This document shows, piece after piece, positions 12,293-22,724 of a stretch of DNA of 64,000 nt (positions are counted from its first letter, which is position 1; every line of letters begins with the position of its first letter). A program made the translations under genes and the position numbers. Origin of the DNA: Pseudopyrenochaeta lycopersici (taxonomy: Eukaryota; Ascomycota; Dothideomycetes; Pleosporales; Pseudopyrenochaetaceae); the NCBI GenBank assembly GCA_003313425.1, contig NHZP01000008.1, forward strand, positions 1,426,001 through 1,490,000, read 5' to 3'. A model generated the notes under the pieces. That model was not told the origin of the DNA. It ran no database searches and saw only the letters and a list, made by a program, of their open reading frames with translations.

Positions 12293-15187
12293 TCATGCAC
12301 CGACTCCTTGCATCTCCTCTTTTACCGCACAACCATTCAACTCCAGGCGCTGCGCCAGAAACTCAAACCCATGCAGTCCAATCTTCCTTAGCAACTTTCT
12401 ATCCACCTTCTTCTCCACCTCGACCAACAGTGGGCCAGGCGCCATCCGCCGATCCGCATCCGCCTCCGCCAAAAAAACCACCAGCAGCTCCCCCTCCATG
12501 TCTAACGCTACAAATGACATGGTGCTGTAAACATATCGCCGCTTGAAAGCAACCACATCAAAGTGCCCATGCCGGGTATCATGATCGCGCTCCGCCAGTT
12601 TGACTACATTTGCAAAAACGGCCTCATCATGCACGCGCACGCGTTTGAGCTGCACTGCACGACCGAGAGCCTCGCTCAAGGGTGCTTGCAGGGCGTGGAA
12701 TGTGGCATTGAAGTGCATACTGACGCGTAAGAGGGCAGCGGCAAAGGCGGCGACCGCGAAAGGGGTGATGTGAGGCATCGCGATATAATGCAGCCAGTCA
12801 TTCTCAGGGGCAAGATGAAAGGAGCACACAAGCCAGGGCGGAATACGCTCGAGTAGAGTGATGAGGCATGCGTCGTTATGGCGGGTGGCGAAGCCCAAGG
12901 CTGCGAGAGAGCGGCGTAGTCGTTCTGCATTGTTAAGGCAGTAAGTGCGTGTTGCGATGAGGGCTGCTTGAGGGTACAATTCCTGAAAGAGCCAGGTCTC
13001 AAAGACGATGCGAGGGTCAACAGACATGCCGGTTGGAAGGGTATTCGGTTGTGGGTTGTAGCAAATGACCTCACCCGAGACCATGATACCGAAGGCTTTG
13101 TGGTGGCTGAGGGTCAGGCCTTGCACGACAGGTAAGCCGTCGCAGAGGTCCATGCTGGGAGGACCAAGGGAGATGTTGTCTGGGGCGAACCCAAGGTCGA
13201 GGGCGCCGTCAACGTGGATGTAGGCGATCTCAACTTCAATGGCACGCAAGGCTTTACGAATACCTATGATATCATCACGGCCGCCGACAAAGGTCGTGCC
13301 GATGTTCGCAAAGAGAACCACCTCGTGCTCAGTGCCGCGAGCAGCGCAGTGGGTTCGATCCTGCCTGACTTGTTGAACGAGGAGAGGGATTTGCATTCGG
13401 CCGTACTCGTCAGCTGGAACCTCCGCGAAGCGTGGCCGCTTGTCTTCATGCCAGATGCTGGTAATGGCATCACTGTCACGAACCACCTTCTTGACGCTGT
13501 AGTGAGTGACAGAGGAGTAGTAGAAGTAGGCGTTGGGGTGTTGAGAGAGCGCGGTGTGAACACCGATACGGTTGCCCATGGTACTACCAGTGGTAAAGCA
13601 GGCAGGGAAGGAGCCATGTTCGGAAAGGGGTAGGCGAAAGCTTGACTTGCGGGTGCTGAGGATCTCTTCAGCGCGAGCCTCAGTCCAATCAAGAGGTATG
13701 TTAAGGGAAAGAAAATGTCCTACGATAGGACCGAGAGCAGAATACGGCGCTTGGTTCAAAGGATATCCACCCGATGTCTTTCCCACAACACGAAAATGAT
13801 CTACAGCAGACTTGATCGTTTCTGTAACCTCCTTCGCCATAGGGAACTCGTCCTGCGAGGTTGAAAGCCACGATTGAATATTTGGTACTGACATTCCTAG
13901 ACTGCTTAGAGCATGAGCGAGCCTGAATGCATCCTGAATCGTAGCGCTAGGTTGTACTGTCGCTAGGTAACAACTTCTAGCCAACTGTATCAACCCGAAA
14001 TTTTTTCTTGTGCTCTCACACAAACTATTGCAAGGCTCAATGATCAAGTCCAAGGAACCACGCGGTGCATTGGCCTTGACCCCACAGCCACGTAAAATTT
14101 CCTGAAGAGTGTTCCTGTTTGATTCGCAACGACGATAGACCTCGCGAATCCCAGAAGAACCAAACCGCACTTCTTGAAGATACATCAGAAGAGGCCCAAG
14201 AGCATCACGAGACCCAGCGAGGGTGCCGTCGGTGCCCCTGACGTATTCTACCAGAACATCTGAGGTATTGCCAAGCGTACGTGATTTTAGAATGACTGCA
14301 GGAGGAGGAGATATACTGTTCGTTCCTGCGGCGACGATTGTAGCGGCATCGATTGTAGGGTCTAAGTAGTCATGATAACTGCTATGCTCGAAAGGATGTC
14401 GGAGGACAAGACGCGGCAATCCAAGCCGTTTTCGGTCTGAGGTGGACATAGTTGTCAGGTAGTCAAAAGTACGTGATGCGTCAACATGGAGATAAATAGG
14501 TAGCTGTTCTGACAGGTCGCGGATGGCTTCAAAGTCGTCCATCTCACCGTGCCCATTTCCTAAGCTGGCAATTGCAATTATGGGCCGATTGGGGCTTCCA
14601 TGCTTTGCAAGAAGACCTCGAGCATCCTTCCATGGGCGATCCAGTTGGAGGAGTTCCAGACCAAATAACTGTGAAGCGGACTGTGAGATAGTTGCCTCGA
14701 TACAGCCAGCTACAAGCAGCGGTTGGCTCTCTGGCACCTGACGTCGAAGTTCCTGCTGGATGGCACGAATTCCATACTGATTCGCTTCTACCCAGTTGCA
14801 AATATACCCAGCTGCGTTGGAATCATCGACGCGCGCGCCTTTAGTGAGAACAACGTGTCGCTCACACTCTTTGAAGTGGAAAGGCCAGCTTTTATCAATT
14901 TCCTCAGGCAAGTTGAGGTGGTTGTTGTGCCATGGAAGCCCAGAATCCCGTTGCACCTTCGCTGTATCCGCCCATAGGGGATCGGAAGACGGAGAGAACG
15001 GTCCTTGAGGATGTTCTCGCCACTGGTGGTAAAGAGTGTTGACATGTTCTAGGATTTCCCGGACCGATGGGTCTGTGGCCCATGAGTTGATGACAGGCTC
15101 ATCGTACCATTGAAGCCTGGACTCATAGAAAGACTTCGTGATTACGTTATCGATGATAGATTCTTTCTTTTTAAGTATGTGAGGCAT
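12293..15187 (-). CDS. Tandem PLP-dependent decarboxylase-like protein, two domains
   Basis: A single uninterrupted frame of 964 aa from ATG at 15187 (MPHILKKKES...). An in-frame ATG at 15286 would add 33 residues that look like leader sequence. The C-terminal half (about 470-900) is a group II/histidine-decarboxylase-like domain: TTGSTMGNR phosphate-binding region, IHVDGA with the pyridine-contacting Asp near 660, and TLSHHKAFG with the Schiff-base Lys near 697. The N-terminal half repeats the fold: HVDAS near 236 and the GSRDALGPLL motif near 325 are present. Where the catalytic lysine should lie the sequence reads AAGTNSISPP (about 287-296), so this copy is probably catalytically dead. Typical decarboxylases of this group are 450-550 aa, so this is a fused duplication. 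The reaction is presumably amino-acid decarboxylation; the substrate is unknown. Divergent from the MFS gene at 16,311. Confidence 0.85.
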   Translation of the reverse strand: MPHILKKKESIIDNVITKSFYESRLQWYDEPVINSWATDPSVREILEHVNTLYHQWREHPQGPFSPSSDPLWADTAKVQRDSGLPWHNNHLNLPEEIDKSWPFHFKECERHVVLTKGARVDDSNAAGYICNWVEANQYGIRAIQQELRRQVPESQPLLVAGCIEATISQSASQLFGLELLQLDRPWKDARGLLAKHGSPNRPIIAIASLGNGHGEMDDFEAIRDLSEQLPIYLHVDASRTFDYLTTMSTSDRKRLGLPRLVLRHPFEHSSYHDYLDPTIDAATIVAAGTNSISPPPAVILKSRTLGNTSDVLVEYVRGTDGTLAGSRDALGPLLMYLQEVRFGSSGIREVYRRCESNRNTLQEILRGCGVKANAPRGSLDLIIEPCNSLCESTRKNFGLIQLARSCYLATVQPSATIQDAFRLAHALSSLGMSVPNIQSWLSTSQDEFPMAKEVTETIKSAVDHFRVVGKTSGGYPLNQAPYSALGPIVGHFLSLNIPLDWTEARAEEILSTRKSSFRLPLSEHGSFPACFTTGSTMGNRIGVHTALSQHPNAYFYYSSVTHYSVKKVVRDSDAITSIWHEDKRPRFAEVPADEYGRMQIPLLVQQVRQDRTHCAARGTEHEVVLFANIGTTFVGGRDDIIGIRKALRAIEVEIAYIHVDGALDLGFAPDNISLGPPSMDLCDGLPVVQGLTLSHHKAFGIMVSGEVICYNPQPNTLPTGMSVDPRIVFETWLFQELYPQAALIATRTYCLNNAERLRRSLAALGFATRHNDACLITLLERIPPWLVCSFHLAPENDWLHYIAMPHITPFAVAAFAAALLRVSMHFNATFHALQAPLSEALGRAVQLKRVRVHDEAVFANVVKLAERDHDTRHGHFDVVAFKRRYVYSTMSFVALDMEGELLVVFLAEADADRRMAPGPLLVEVEKKVDRKLLRKIGLHGFEFLAQRLELNGCAVKEEMQGVGA

Positions 15188-16310
15188 GTTTAATTTTGAT
15201 AGTAAGCAACTGGTAAACGGTAGTGGACTGATTCCTAAAGAAAATACTCGGGGAAGGGCCGAGGAATGACTGCAACTTAAGGCCATGAGCTGGGCAATCT
15301 GAACTATCTGTGAGTGACTAGATGCTCACTTAGATTGTACACGCTGATGAAGCACGAGAGCCTCACTTCCGCAAAGATCAACGTACTTCTGACGCCATGG
15401 TCATAACCTAAAAAAGCATGTGTCATTTTTCACGCGGGATGATTCTCCTGCTGTCACTATACTCTTTTTTTACGTTATAGAAAATGCGGGCTTATCAGAC
15501 TGACAGTGCGAGACATTCTATGCTTATTGAACTTACCAAATAATAGAGGTTTTCGGACTCTATACCAACTTGATACACATTTGCCTGCTACAAGCCTAGC
15601 GCTTTTGTATCGCTGTTGTGTTACACCTAGGAATGTGCAATAGCTAGTCCAAAAAACTAAAACTAGTATTAATCTTATAGCTATATAACGGTAATTAATT
15701 GTTAGAATAATAAGCTCTCATAGTAAATTGGTGTTGAAAACCCCTATTTAATATATGTTTCTAGAGAGATAGGTTTCTCCATAGAAAAGGTGTTAACGGC
15801 GAAGAATAACTTTTCATCTGTAAGTTAAGTTACTACAAGGTTATCTGCTTAAGTATTTTGTTAAGGCTATCCAGCTATTAGTTTTACAGTTAACTTTAGC
15901 TGGGATTGAGTTATGTCAATTAGAGCGTTAGGACTAATACCTAAGGATGGTCTGTGTTGCAGGTATAGACAGACCAATCGCTAAATTTCAAAATACTGAT
16001 CAGGTAGGTGATAATATCCCCCCACATCATGCCGCGCATGGAACCAATCAGGCCGAAAGCGCGCCACGGGTCCTATGAGTGTTACACAGTTCACCGCGGC
16101 AGTGCTGATGCAGATATTGCTAGCGGCTTAGCATGACCAAAATTAAAGCAAGGTAAATCAGCGTCATCATACTATATATTACAGCAATGTCCAACCTGGG
16201 TACTTGTGCGCCAATAAATCTACCTATTGACTTTATATTACGCCAATTTTGCTCGTTAGACTCGCGTCTTGCATTTATATCTCTCCACTGAAGTTCAATC
16301 CAAAATCACT
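15188..16310. promoter_or_regulatory. Divergent intergenic with AT-rich tract
   Basis: A 1.1-kb region between the divergently transcribed PLP-decarboxylase-like gene and the MFS permease, so it holds both promoters. The middle part (about 15,640-15,960) is strongly TA-rich with very few CpG, as in repeat DNA mutated by RIP. A near-match to a Mac1-type copper element (TTTGCTCG) lies at about 16,248 on the plus strand, 60 bp before the permease start. It has one mismatch and is weak evidence. Confidence 0.4.
15640..15960. repeat. AT-rich, CpG-poor tract (possible RIP relic)
   Basis: About 320 bp dominated by TA dinucleotides and short A/T runs with hardly any CpG, unlike the flanking sequence. 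This is what repeat-induced point mutation leaves from a transposon copy. No inverted ends or transposase frame can be read, so the original element is not identifiable. Confidence 0.4.
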
Positions 16311-17582
16311 ATGCTCCGCCCCGAAGAGTCCCAACCACCGTTGCCCTCGAGCTCCGCCATTACCCAGCAGCAGAATGTCCAACGTTCAGAGGAGGGTATT
16401 GGCGCCTGGATGCAAGCCCTTGGTGCATTTCTTGTATACACCGCCACGTGGGGCCTGCTTAGCGCTTATGGGTCCTACCAGTCCTACTATGAACGTACTC
16501 TTCCAGATGTTGCTACGGAGAACATTGCTTGGGTGGGAACTGTGGAAGGTGTCCTCTTGATTATGTGCGGCGTGATCACAGGGCCCATCTATGACCACGG
16601 GCACATTCGCTCGCTGCTTTACGTCGGCACTGTTCTCACCGTCTTTGGCGTCATGATGCTCTCAATATGCACCACGTACTGGCAAATCATGCTAGCACAG
16701 GGTTGGTGCATTGGGATTGGAACTGGTATTCTCTACAACCCAAGCATCGCTCTCGTCGCCATGGCATTCACTAAGCGTCGCGCCCTGGCCGTCTGCTTTG
16801 CCACTTCCGGTACTGCCGTCGGTGGCATCATTTACCCCATAATATTCGTACACCTGGAGCCTGCCATCGGCTTCGCCTGGGCTACCCGAGTTCTAGGTTT
16901 TATTACTCTGGCAGAGATCGTTGTTGCACTTGCCATCATCCTTCCCTACACCAAACCCACTGCTGCGACCAAGACTGGCCCCCCACGTGCCCTCTTCGAG
17001 CCCCGTGCGCTCATGGAGCCAGCGTTTGGCATGTTCTGTCTCGCCCTCTTCTTTATGTGGATTGCGTACTGGGTACCCTTCTTTTTCATCAGTGTCTATG
17101 CTGAGTACCGCCTCAACGCTAACTCGACCTGGTCTTTCTATCTGCTCGTCATCACCAACGCTGCGACTATCCCCGGCCGCCTCTTCGCCGTTTTCGTCAT
17201 TCCACATACTGGCGTTCCAGGAGGCATGTTCGGCTTTGCGTTCGTCTCCAGCATTCTGCTATATGCATGGATGGCCGTGGACTCGCTCCCGGGCTTCGAG
17301 GCATGGATCGTGTTTCTTGGATTGATCATGGCGCCCTTAGCTGTGTTCTACCCTGCAATCATTCCACTGTTGTGTCCGACTAAGGAGGTCGTTGGAACAC
17401 GAATGGGTATGGCGTCAGCGGCGGCAGCACTGGGGGTAGTACTCGGGGCACCAGTGAGCAGTAAGCTGATTGAATCAGCGGCTGGGGAGTATTGGAAGAT
17501 GCAATTACTGATTGGAAGTTGCATGACAGCGGGGGCTGCGTGTCAAGCTTTCGTGTGGTGGTGCCTAAGGAGTCAGCATTAG
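16311..17582 (+). CDS. MFS permease, monocarboxylate-transporter (MCT) type, second copy
   Basis: Single-exon 423-aa protein from ATG at 16311 (MLRPEESQPP...). Cytosolic N-terminus of about 35 residues, then helix 1 with the family opening YTATWGLLSAYGSYQSYYE, followed by eleven further hydrophobic segments. The helix-4/5 region LAQGWCIGIGTGILYNPSIA and the CFATSGTAVGG motif are typical of fungal MCT-like permeases. It is related in architecture to the permease at 10,308 but clearly divergent, so not a recent duplication. It is divergent from the tandem PLP protein and convergent with the ATP-grasp gene, which suggests (inference) import of a precursor or export of a product for these enzymes. 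Confidence 0.85.
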   Translation: MLRPEESQPPLPSSSAITQQQNVQRSEEGIGAWMQALGAFLVYTATWGLLSAYGSYQSYYERTLPDVATENIAWVGTVEGVLLIMCGVITGPIYDHGHIRSLLYVGTVLTVFGVMMLSICTTYWQIMLAQGWCIGIGTGILYNPSIALVAMAFTKRRALAVCFATSGTAVGGIIYPIIFVHLEPAIGFAWATRVLGFITLAEIVVALAIILPYTKPTAATKTGPPRALFEPRALMEPAFGMFCLALFFMWIAYWVPFFFISVYAEYRLNANSTWSFYLLVITNAATIPGRLFAVFVIPHTGVPGGMFGFAFVSSILLYAWMAVDSLPGFEAWIVFLGLIMAPLAVFYPAIIPLLCPTKEVVGTRMGMASAAAALGVVLGAPVSSKLIESAAGEYWKMQLLIGSCMTAGAACQAFVWWCLRSQH

Positions 17583-17985
17583 ACGGAGGAGAGCGTAGCG
17601 GTGAGCACTTGCGCGTAGAGGTAAGAAACGCAGAATAGGGTTCACCTGGTCTGGAAAATGGGTATTTCCTGTGGTGGTCGTGGTGAATTGTCCGTCCGAA
17701 TACAGTCTTGCTTCAACGCTATGCACTCGTTTAGTTCTCTCGCTACCAAAAATGTGATTATGTCAGAGACGCAGAGTAGGATTTCTGTATCAAGAATCAT
17801 ACAGTGATTATACATATTTCATAGAAAAAACAGTGCTTCATGTGCTTTAGTATTGCAACGTAGATTTCTATTTGTCGGTGCCAAGGGAGTACTGCCAGGT
17901 TGATTTGTTGAACGTTTGAAATACATGAGCAGAAATGATTGTGACAGTGAAGAATAGTAAAAGTGTACTGCCATCGTGGAGCTAC
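17583..17985. other. Convergent intergenic, 403 bp
   Basis: Spacer between the 3' ends of the permease (plus) and the ATP-grasp gene (minus). No gene, repeat or structured RNA seen. Confidence 0.45.
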
Positions 17986-19374
17986 TCAGTGGCCCTCCAT
18001 CTTGAAAGCATTGACTCTCTCTACAAACTTGTTCAGATTCTCCTTATTGTTCGCCGCAAGTGTCACAGTCGACATGCTTGTCTTTCCGTCTCCCATGTGG
18101 ACCCAAGCATTCACCACGAGGCTCCCAAAATGCAACTCCTCCTTGAACTCAATCTCAAACTTCTTTCTTGTCAGCTGCAACATCAGGGGAAACAGTAGGA
18201 CCGCCATGTTCAGCCCTCTTCGAATGAAATGCCCCTTGAGCGCCCCTAGCGGGTGACTCCCAGTCACTCGCACATTCATGTCAATGACGAGCTGTTTCCC
18301 CTCCAAGTCAGTCATAATGTCGGCTCCCATGGGCCCCCAATACCCCAGCTTGTGCGTGTACGCCGCCAGCTCCTCCATAATCACGCTGTACTTCTCTTGT
18401 AGCTGGTCTTGCTCGCGGTAGTCCACGAATCCCCCGCCCCAGTTCCCCTCCGCATCCAGTAGCTGCTGACTACAGGCGTTGAACACAGCCTTTCCATCCT
18501 TGGTGACAAACAGCGACAGAGCCACCGCCTCTCCTGGCACCAGCGTCTGAACTAGTACACAGCACGGATCAAGGTGTGCGTTCTCTGCATTGAGACCGCG
18601 CAGCATGCGTAACGTTTCCGGATGCAGCACCGCCAGCGCCGCGGCGCGCTCATTCTCTGTGCGCACGAGAAAGACACCCTGACCTGCGAGGGCCTGTGGG
18701 AGCTTGACCACGAAGGGCAGCGGGCGGGTGGTCAGAGGCTTGAGCATTCTCTCAGCTTCGAAGGCCAGAGGCTCGGCGTCGGAGGTCTCGGCAGGGCCAA
18801 GGATGGTTTCGAAAATATCAGTGGGTGGAGTGGGAAGTGGAGACTTGGCGAGAGCGCTCTTGGATAGGGCAGTATAGTGTGCTTCTGGGGAAACAAGGTG
18901 TGGGTAAGGGAGGAGGCAATCCATCGGGTTGATGATAGCGAGTTGGGTGGTGGAATTGAGGGGAATCGAGGCCGCAGCGGAAACAAAAGTGAGATCGGGG
19001 CGTTGAAAGGGAGTGAGGCATTCGAAGACGTGATGGGCGTCGGCCTGGTGTGGACGCTGGGGGAGAGAAGCGGAAGAGTTGGTCTCGGTCTGGTCAGGGT
19101 CGAGGTCGAACATGATAAGAGGCATTTTGCCAGCGATGAAGCCAAAAAGCTGCGGCACAAGTTGCAGGAACTCGCGGGCTAACGTGTCACTGTCTTGGGT
19201 AGGGCAGGCGGGGGATTGGTAGCTAAATTTGCGGGAGAGCGGTATGCCCACTGACATCTGGATTTCGGCGGTCGGTACAGCATAGGCAAGAGTGATTTCC
19301 TCGCCGTCACCACCAGAGGTATAGAGATCTCGCAGTGTTGTGTCAAGGACAACAGGAGGCGCGAATGTTTCCAT
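17986..19374 (-). CDS. ATP-grasp domain protein (carboxylate-amine ligase-like)
   Basis: Single-exon 462-aa protein from ATG at 19374 (METFAPPVVLD...). The ATP-grasp half shows LPFVVKLPQALAGQGVFLV (ATP-contacting Lys and glycine-rich loop), a CVLVQTLVPGEAVALSLFV strand, then YWGPMGADIMTD and QLVIDMNVRVTGSHPLG, where the Asp-Asn pair would bind Mg-ATP. ATP-grasp ligases activate a carboxylate as acyl phosphate and couple it to an amine or thiol. The overall pattern resembles fungal 'solid-state culture specific ATP-grasp' proteins, whose substrates are mostly unknown. Next to a decarboxylase and isocyanide synthases it could form an amide without an NRPS; that is inference. Transcribed on the minus strand with a 1.5-kb upstream region. 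Confidence 0.82.
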   Translation of the reverse strand: METFAPPVVLDTTLRDLYTSGGDGEEITLAYAVPTAEIQMSVGIPLSRKFSYQSPACPTQDSDTLAREFLQLVPQLFGFIAGKMPLIMFDLDPDQTETNSSASLPQRPHQADAHHVFECLTPFQRPDLTFVSAAASIPLNSTTQLAIINPMDCLLPYPHLVSPEAHYTALSKSALAKSPLPTPPTDIFETILGPAETSDAEPLAFEAERMLKPLTTRPLPFVVKLPQALAGQGVFLVRTENERAAALAVLHPETLRMLRGLNAENAHLDPCCVLVQTLVPGEAVALSLFVTKDGKAVFNACSQQLLDAEGNWGGGFVDYREQDQLQEKYSVIMEELAAYTHKLGYWGPMGADIMTDLEGKQLVIDMNVRVTGSHPLGALKGHFIRRGLNMAVLLFPLMLQLTRKKFEIEFKEELHFGSLVVNAWVHMGDGKTSMSTVTLAANNKENLNKFVERVNAFKMEGH

Positions 19375-20845
19375 AATGACAACGACAGTATGGTTCAATG
19401 GATATTCAGAAGCTAGGTATAATAAGAGTAAGTTTTATGATGGAGGAAATGAGAAAAAGTTCAGCAAGTGTGAAACAAGCTCCTTTTGAGGCAGGCAGAA
19501 CGTGGATACTTTGCTACCAGGTATGGCTTTGTCATTGCTCTACAAAGCTTCATAGATGAAGCTATCTCCTGATGACAGTCAGAATATGATCACAGGGCCT
19601 CCTGCACACATCATTGATAACTTGCGTCATTGGGTTTCTTTACATGCTCTCCCGTACACTCTTCCGAGAAAGTACACCCCCACGTGTTGTATGGGTTGAG
19701 TCAGCACTCGTTTAAATGAATATGGGTTGCTACGTTGGGTCTGTACTCTCTGGTTCAGATCATACCCTCGTCTTTCGATGAACACGTCCATGAACTCGAA
19801 AGGTTTCCTAAAACGGACAAGATGATGTTCCAATTCCATGTCGCATGAGTAACATCGTAAGCCAGGAGAATTCCTGTAGCGAATCGCCGAGCGGCAGTCT
19901 TTGTGCTAAGCACTAAGAACTGAAGTACAACACGGTATCGTGAGCGTGCTGGCGGTGTGTCGATCGGAAAAAGTGGAAGCATGTTGAGAGTATCAATCTA
20001 TGTGGATAGTTTGCTCGTGTAACCCCTTATGACCTTTGATGAGCAAATTTTTAACAAAAGTGACGCAATTACAGTAACACAAAACGAAGATCGTTACTGG
20101 TAAGGAACAATGAAACAATGTTCTGCTTATGCGAGCCCATGGAGTGACACGGTTTGCGCCGTCAATATCTGCAGCGGCAAGCATGTACCACGGGCTGATC
20201 CGATGCATTATCTGAAGGCTTATTTAGCTTATCTTGCCAGGGCTTACTCCGCTAAAGCAGGGGCTAGCTAAAAGTTAGGTAATAGGAGCTGACTGTGTAT
20301 GATTGATTAGGCACCTATGTGCTCTATTGGAGCTGATGCAGTGGGGGATAATTCTCTGATGGAGATTTCAAATAGTTCGTCAAACAATACACTATTGTAA
20401 CATTGTATTATTCAAAGGCAGAGACTAAATAGTCTGAATAAAATTTATTATGTATTTAAACCCAAGGAAATTCTTAAAACTAGCCTATGAACACTCTAAT
20501 ATAACTTACGCGAAAGGCGAGGCTAAAAACCTTTAAAGACTTAACCTACTACATCAGACTAGAGCTCTTAACCTAAAAAGTGTGATCTACATATTTTATA
20601 CGTAATAACTATAAGAAGATAGAAGATTTTACAGGCTACTAAATATATAGACTCAGACTATAGCTTAGGTTAAATATGTTAGCATCACATTAAGTTCTAG
20701 TTAATGGAAACCTTCCAAGATCTTGTAAAGCGTCCTTTGCTAATGCTACCTGAGTCTTTGCCTACCCCACATCAAACCGACAGCGGTTACTCTCTAAAGC
20801 CTCATACCTAAAAAGTACGCTTGCAGCAGTTGAGAACTTTTTGAC
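19375..20845. promoter_or_regulatory. 1.47-kb intergenic upstream of the ATP-grasp gene
   Basis: It holds the ATP-grasp promoter and the 3' end of the DHA1 permease. An exact Mac1-type octamer (TTTGCTCA on the minus strand, 20,040-20,047) and a one-mismatch copy (TTTGCTCG, plus, 20,010-20,017) face each other about 22 bp apart, roughly 650 bp upstream of the ATP-grasp start. Exact octamers also occur elsewhere in the window inside coding sequence, so this is only suggestive. The part from about 20,260 to 20,720 is AT-rich and CpG-poor. No gene seen. Confidence 0.35.
20260..20720. repeat. AT-rich, CpG-poor tract (possible RIP relic)
   Basis: About 460 bp rich in TA and short A/T runs with few CpG, sharply different from the coding flanks. 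Similar in character to the tract at 15,640-15,960. It is probably a RIP-mutated repeat inserted between two cluster genes, but no ends or coding remnant can be assigned. Confidence 0.4.
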
Positions 20846-22724
20846 CTAGTTGACTACTTCCTCTTGAGAAACCTCTCTTTCCACATTTTCTTTTTGGATT
20901 CTCCTCTTCTCGTCTAACTCTTGTCTCCACCTCATTCCATCCCGCATTACCCAAAACACCACTCCAATCAACAAAACATAAACCAGCGCCAAAAATGTAA
21001 ATGCCCATCCTGGATTCATAGTACGGCACATTGGTATAATTGCCGCACTTCCTCCTGCACTCATCAAACACCTTGCAAAATTCACCGCCGCCGTTGCAGC
21101 AGCGGGTTGTTCGCGATGTAAATCAAGAAGTAAACCATTCGTGATGTTGAACGCTGTTGTTACACCTAAACCCGTGATAAACAAAGCGATTTCGGGTCCA
21201 ACGATGTGGGTCTGGAACTTGACCGTCCAGCCAAACATGAGCAGACCGAAGATGCCGACAATGTGTCCTGGGATAACAATTTGCAATCGAACTCGCTCGA
21301 TGGGGAAGTTACTCAGATCTTGTTGCTTGCCTTTTGTAATGGTCATGCCAACTGCTTTTGCGTGTCTGCGGAAGTTCCAATCTACGACATGCCCCATAGT
21401 AAGCGACGAGATGAGCGAGCCGACGCCATTGGAAATGTAACATAAGCCGATATGTAATTCATTGAGACCGTAGGCTTTGTAGAAGAGATCTGGTATGGCT
21501 GAAACTGTAACCTAGCAGCGGCGTAACGCTGTCAAAAACACGTCTAGCATATAGTAGGGCAATTGGCTTACCATCATTCCTGTGAAGAACAAACCATTAT
21601 AGAGGAGTATAATACCAGACTCTTTCTCTGCAATGATACGGAATGTGGTGAGAGGATTAGGGAATTTGACTTTCTGCTTCTCTGGTCTCACGTCCCCACC
21701 AACATCGTCTCCCTCGGCGGGCGTTTGTTTGGCGAGCCTACGTTGTTGTATATAGCTAATGACGGACTGGTTTACGCCTGTTGGAGGAATGGAACCATTA
21801 CCCACTACCTTGCGACAGGTCTCTGGGAAGAGAAAGATGAAGAGTACAAGCAGTACTCCCGAAAAGATGGCAAGAAACCAGAAGATTGATCGCCAACCTA
21901 AGTATCTACATGTGAAATGGTACGATTAGCACGGTACAACTTTGCAAAGCAAGTAACGATGCCGGCTTCATAAATCTGATGTACCGTCTGAAAGGCGAAG
22001 GAGGGGCTTCGAGAAAAACTGAACAAGGATATTATTCTGCCGCAACTTTACTTACTGTGCAAGAAGACCTCCGATGGTCGGTCCAAACGCAGGACCCATC
22101 AGAACCCCGGCGCCTGCATATCCCATATACGCTCCTCTCTCAGCGGACGTTGCAAGATCAGCTACGACAGCAAAAGTAAGTGAAATAGCAGCGGTACAAC
22201 CCACAGCCTGCACCATGCGCAGGATGAGAAGAGCGATGTAATTTGTCTGCAATGCGAGACCGATGTTGCCGATGATGAAGATAACGAAGCACATGATGAA
22301 GGATAGCCGCCGACCACTGTTATCGGACATTGTGCCGATAAATGCTGGGGCTATAGCTTGAGCGATCTGACTTCTGTTAGCTCGAGTCTGGCTGCAAAAA
22401 ACTCACCGATATGAGCCATCTTACCATGTACGTCGTAATCGATATATTGACCTGTGTCGGCGTGATGTTGAGGACATCGGTGAGTGGATTAAGGGCCGGT
22501 AGGAATGTCGTTGCGCCAAACGGCGATATCAGAGCTGATACAGACACAAGGAAGATAATCCATATCTTCATCCGTTTTGTGAAGACCGAGTATGGCGGTC
22601 CAGAGACTTGTCGTTCCAGGGCTGGTGGAGTTGCAGTTTTCTCTACATCCATCGCCTCGGAATATTCTAGTTCTTGCCTGCCATTGACGCCGGGGTCACC
22701 GATCTCATCCTTCTGAATGTTCAT
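20846..22724 (-). CDS. MFS drug:H+ antiporter, DHA1 (QDR/DTR-like)
   Basis: Twelve-segment exporter of 536 aa. Four exons: 22425-22724, 22056-22366, 21572-21905 and 20846-21511; introns of 58, 150 and 60 nt. The splices restore the family motifs: TTYM joined to IAQAIAPAFIGTMSDNSGRR (motif A, helices 2-3) and GGLLAQ joined to YLGWRSIFWFLAIFSG, followed by the loop motif FLFPETCRK. The C-terminal exon encodes helices 7-12 and a basic/acidic tail ending EREVSQEEVVN. The subfamily includes yeast QDR drug exporters and DTR1, the bisformyl-dityrosine exporter. It lies on the same strand as, and downstream of, the amidotransferase, aldolase, acyltransferase and synthase genes. Confidence 0.9.

Noticed and set aside
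15188..15286. N-terminal extension of the PLP protein (alternative ATG at 15286)
   Set aside because: The extra 33 residues are low-complexity and hydrophobic with no family counterpart; ATG 15187 preferred.
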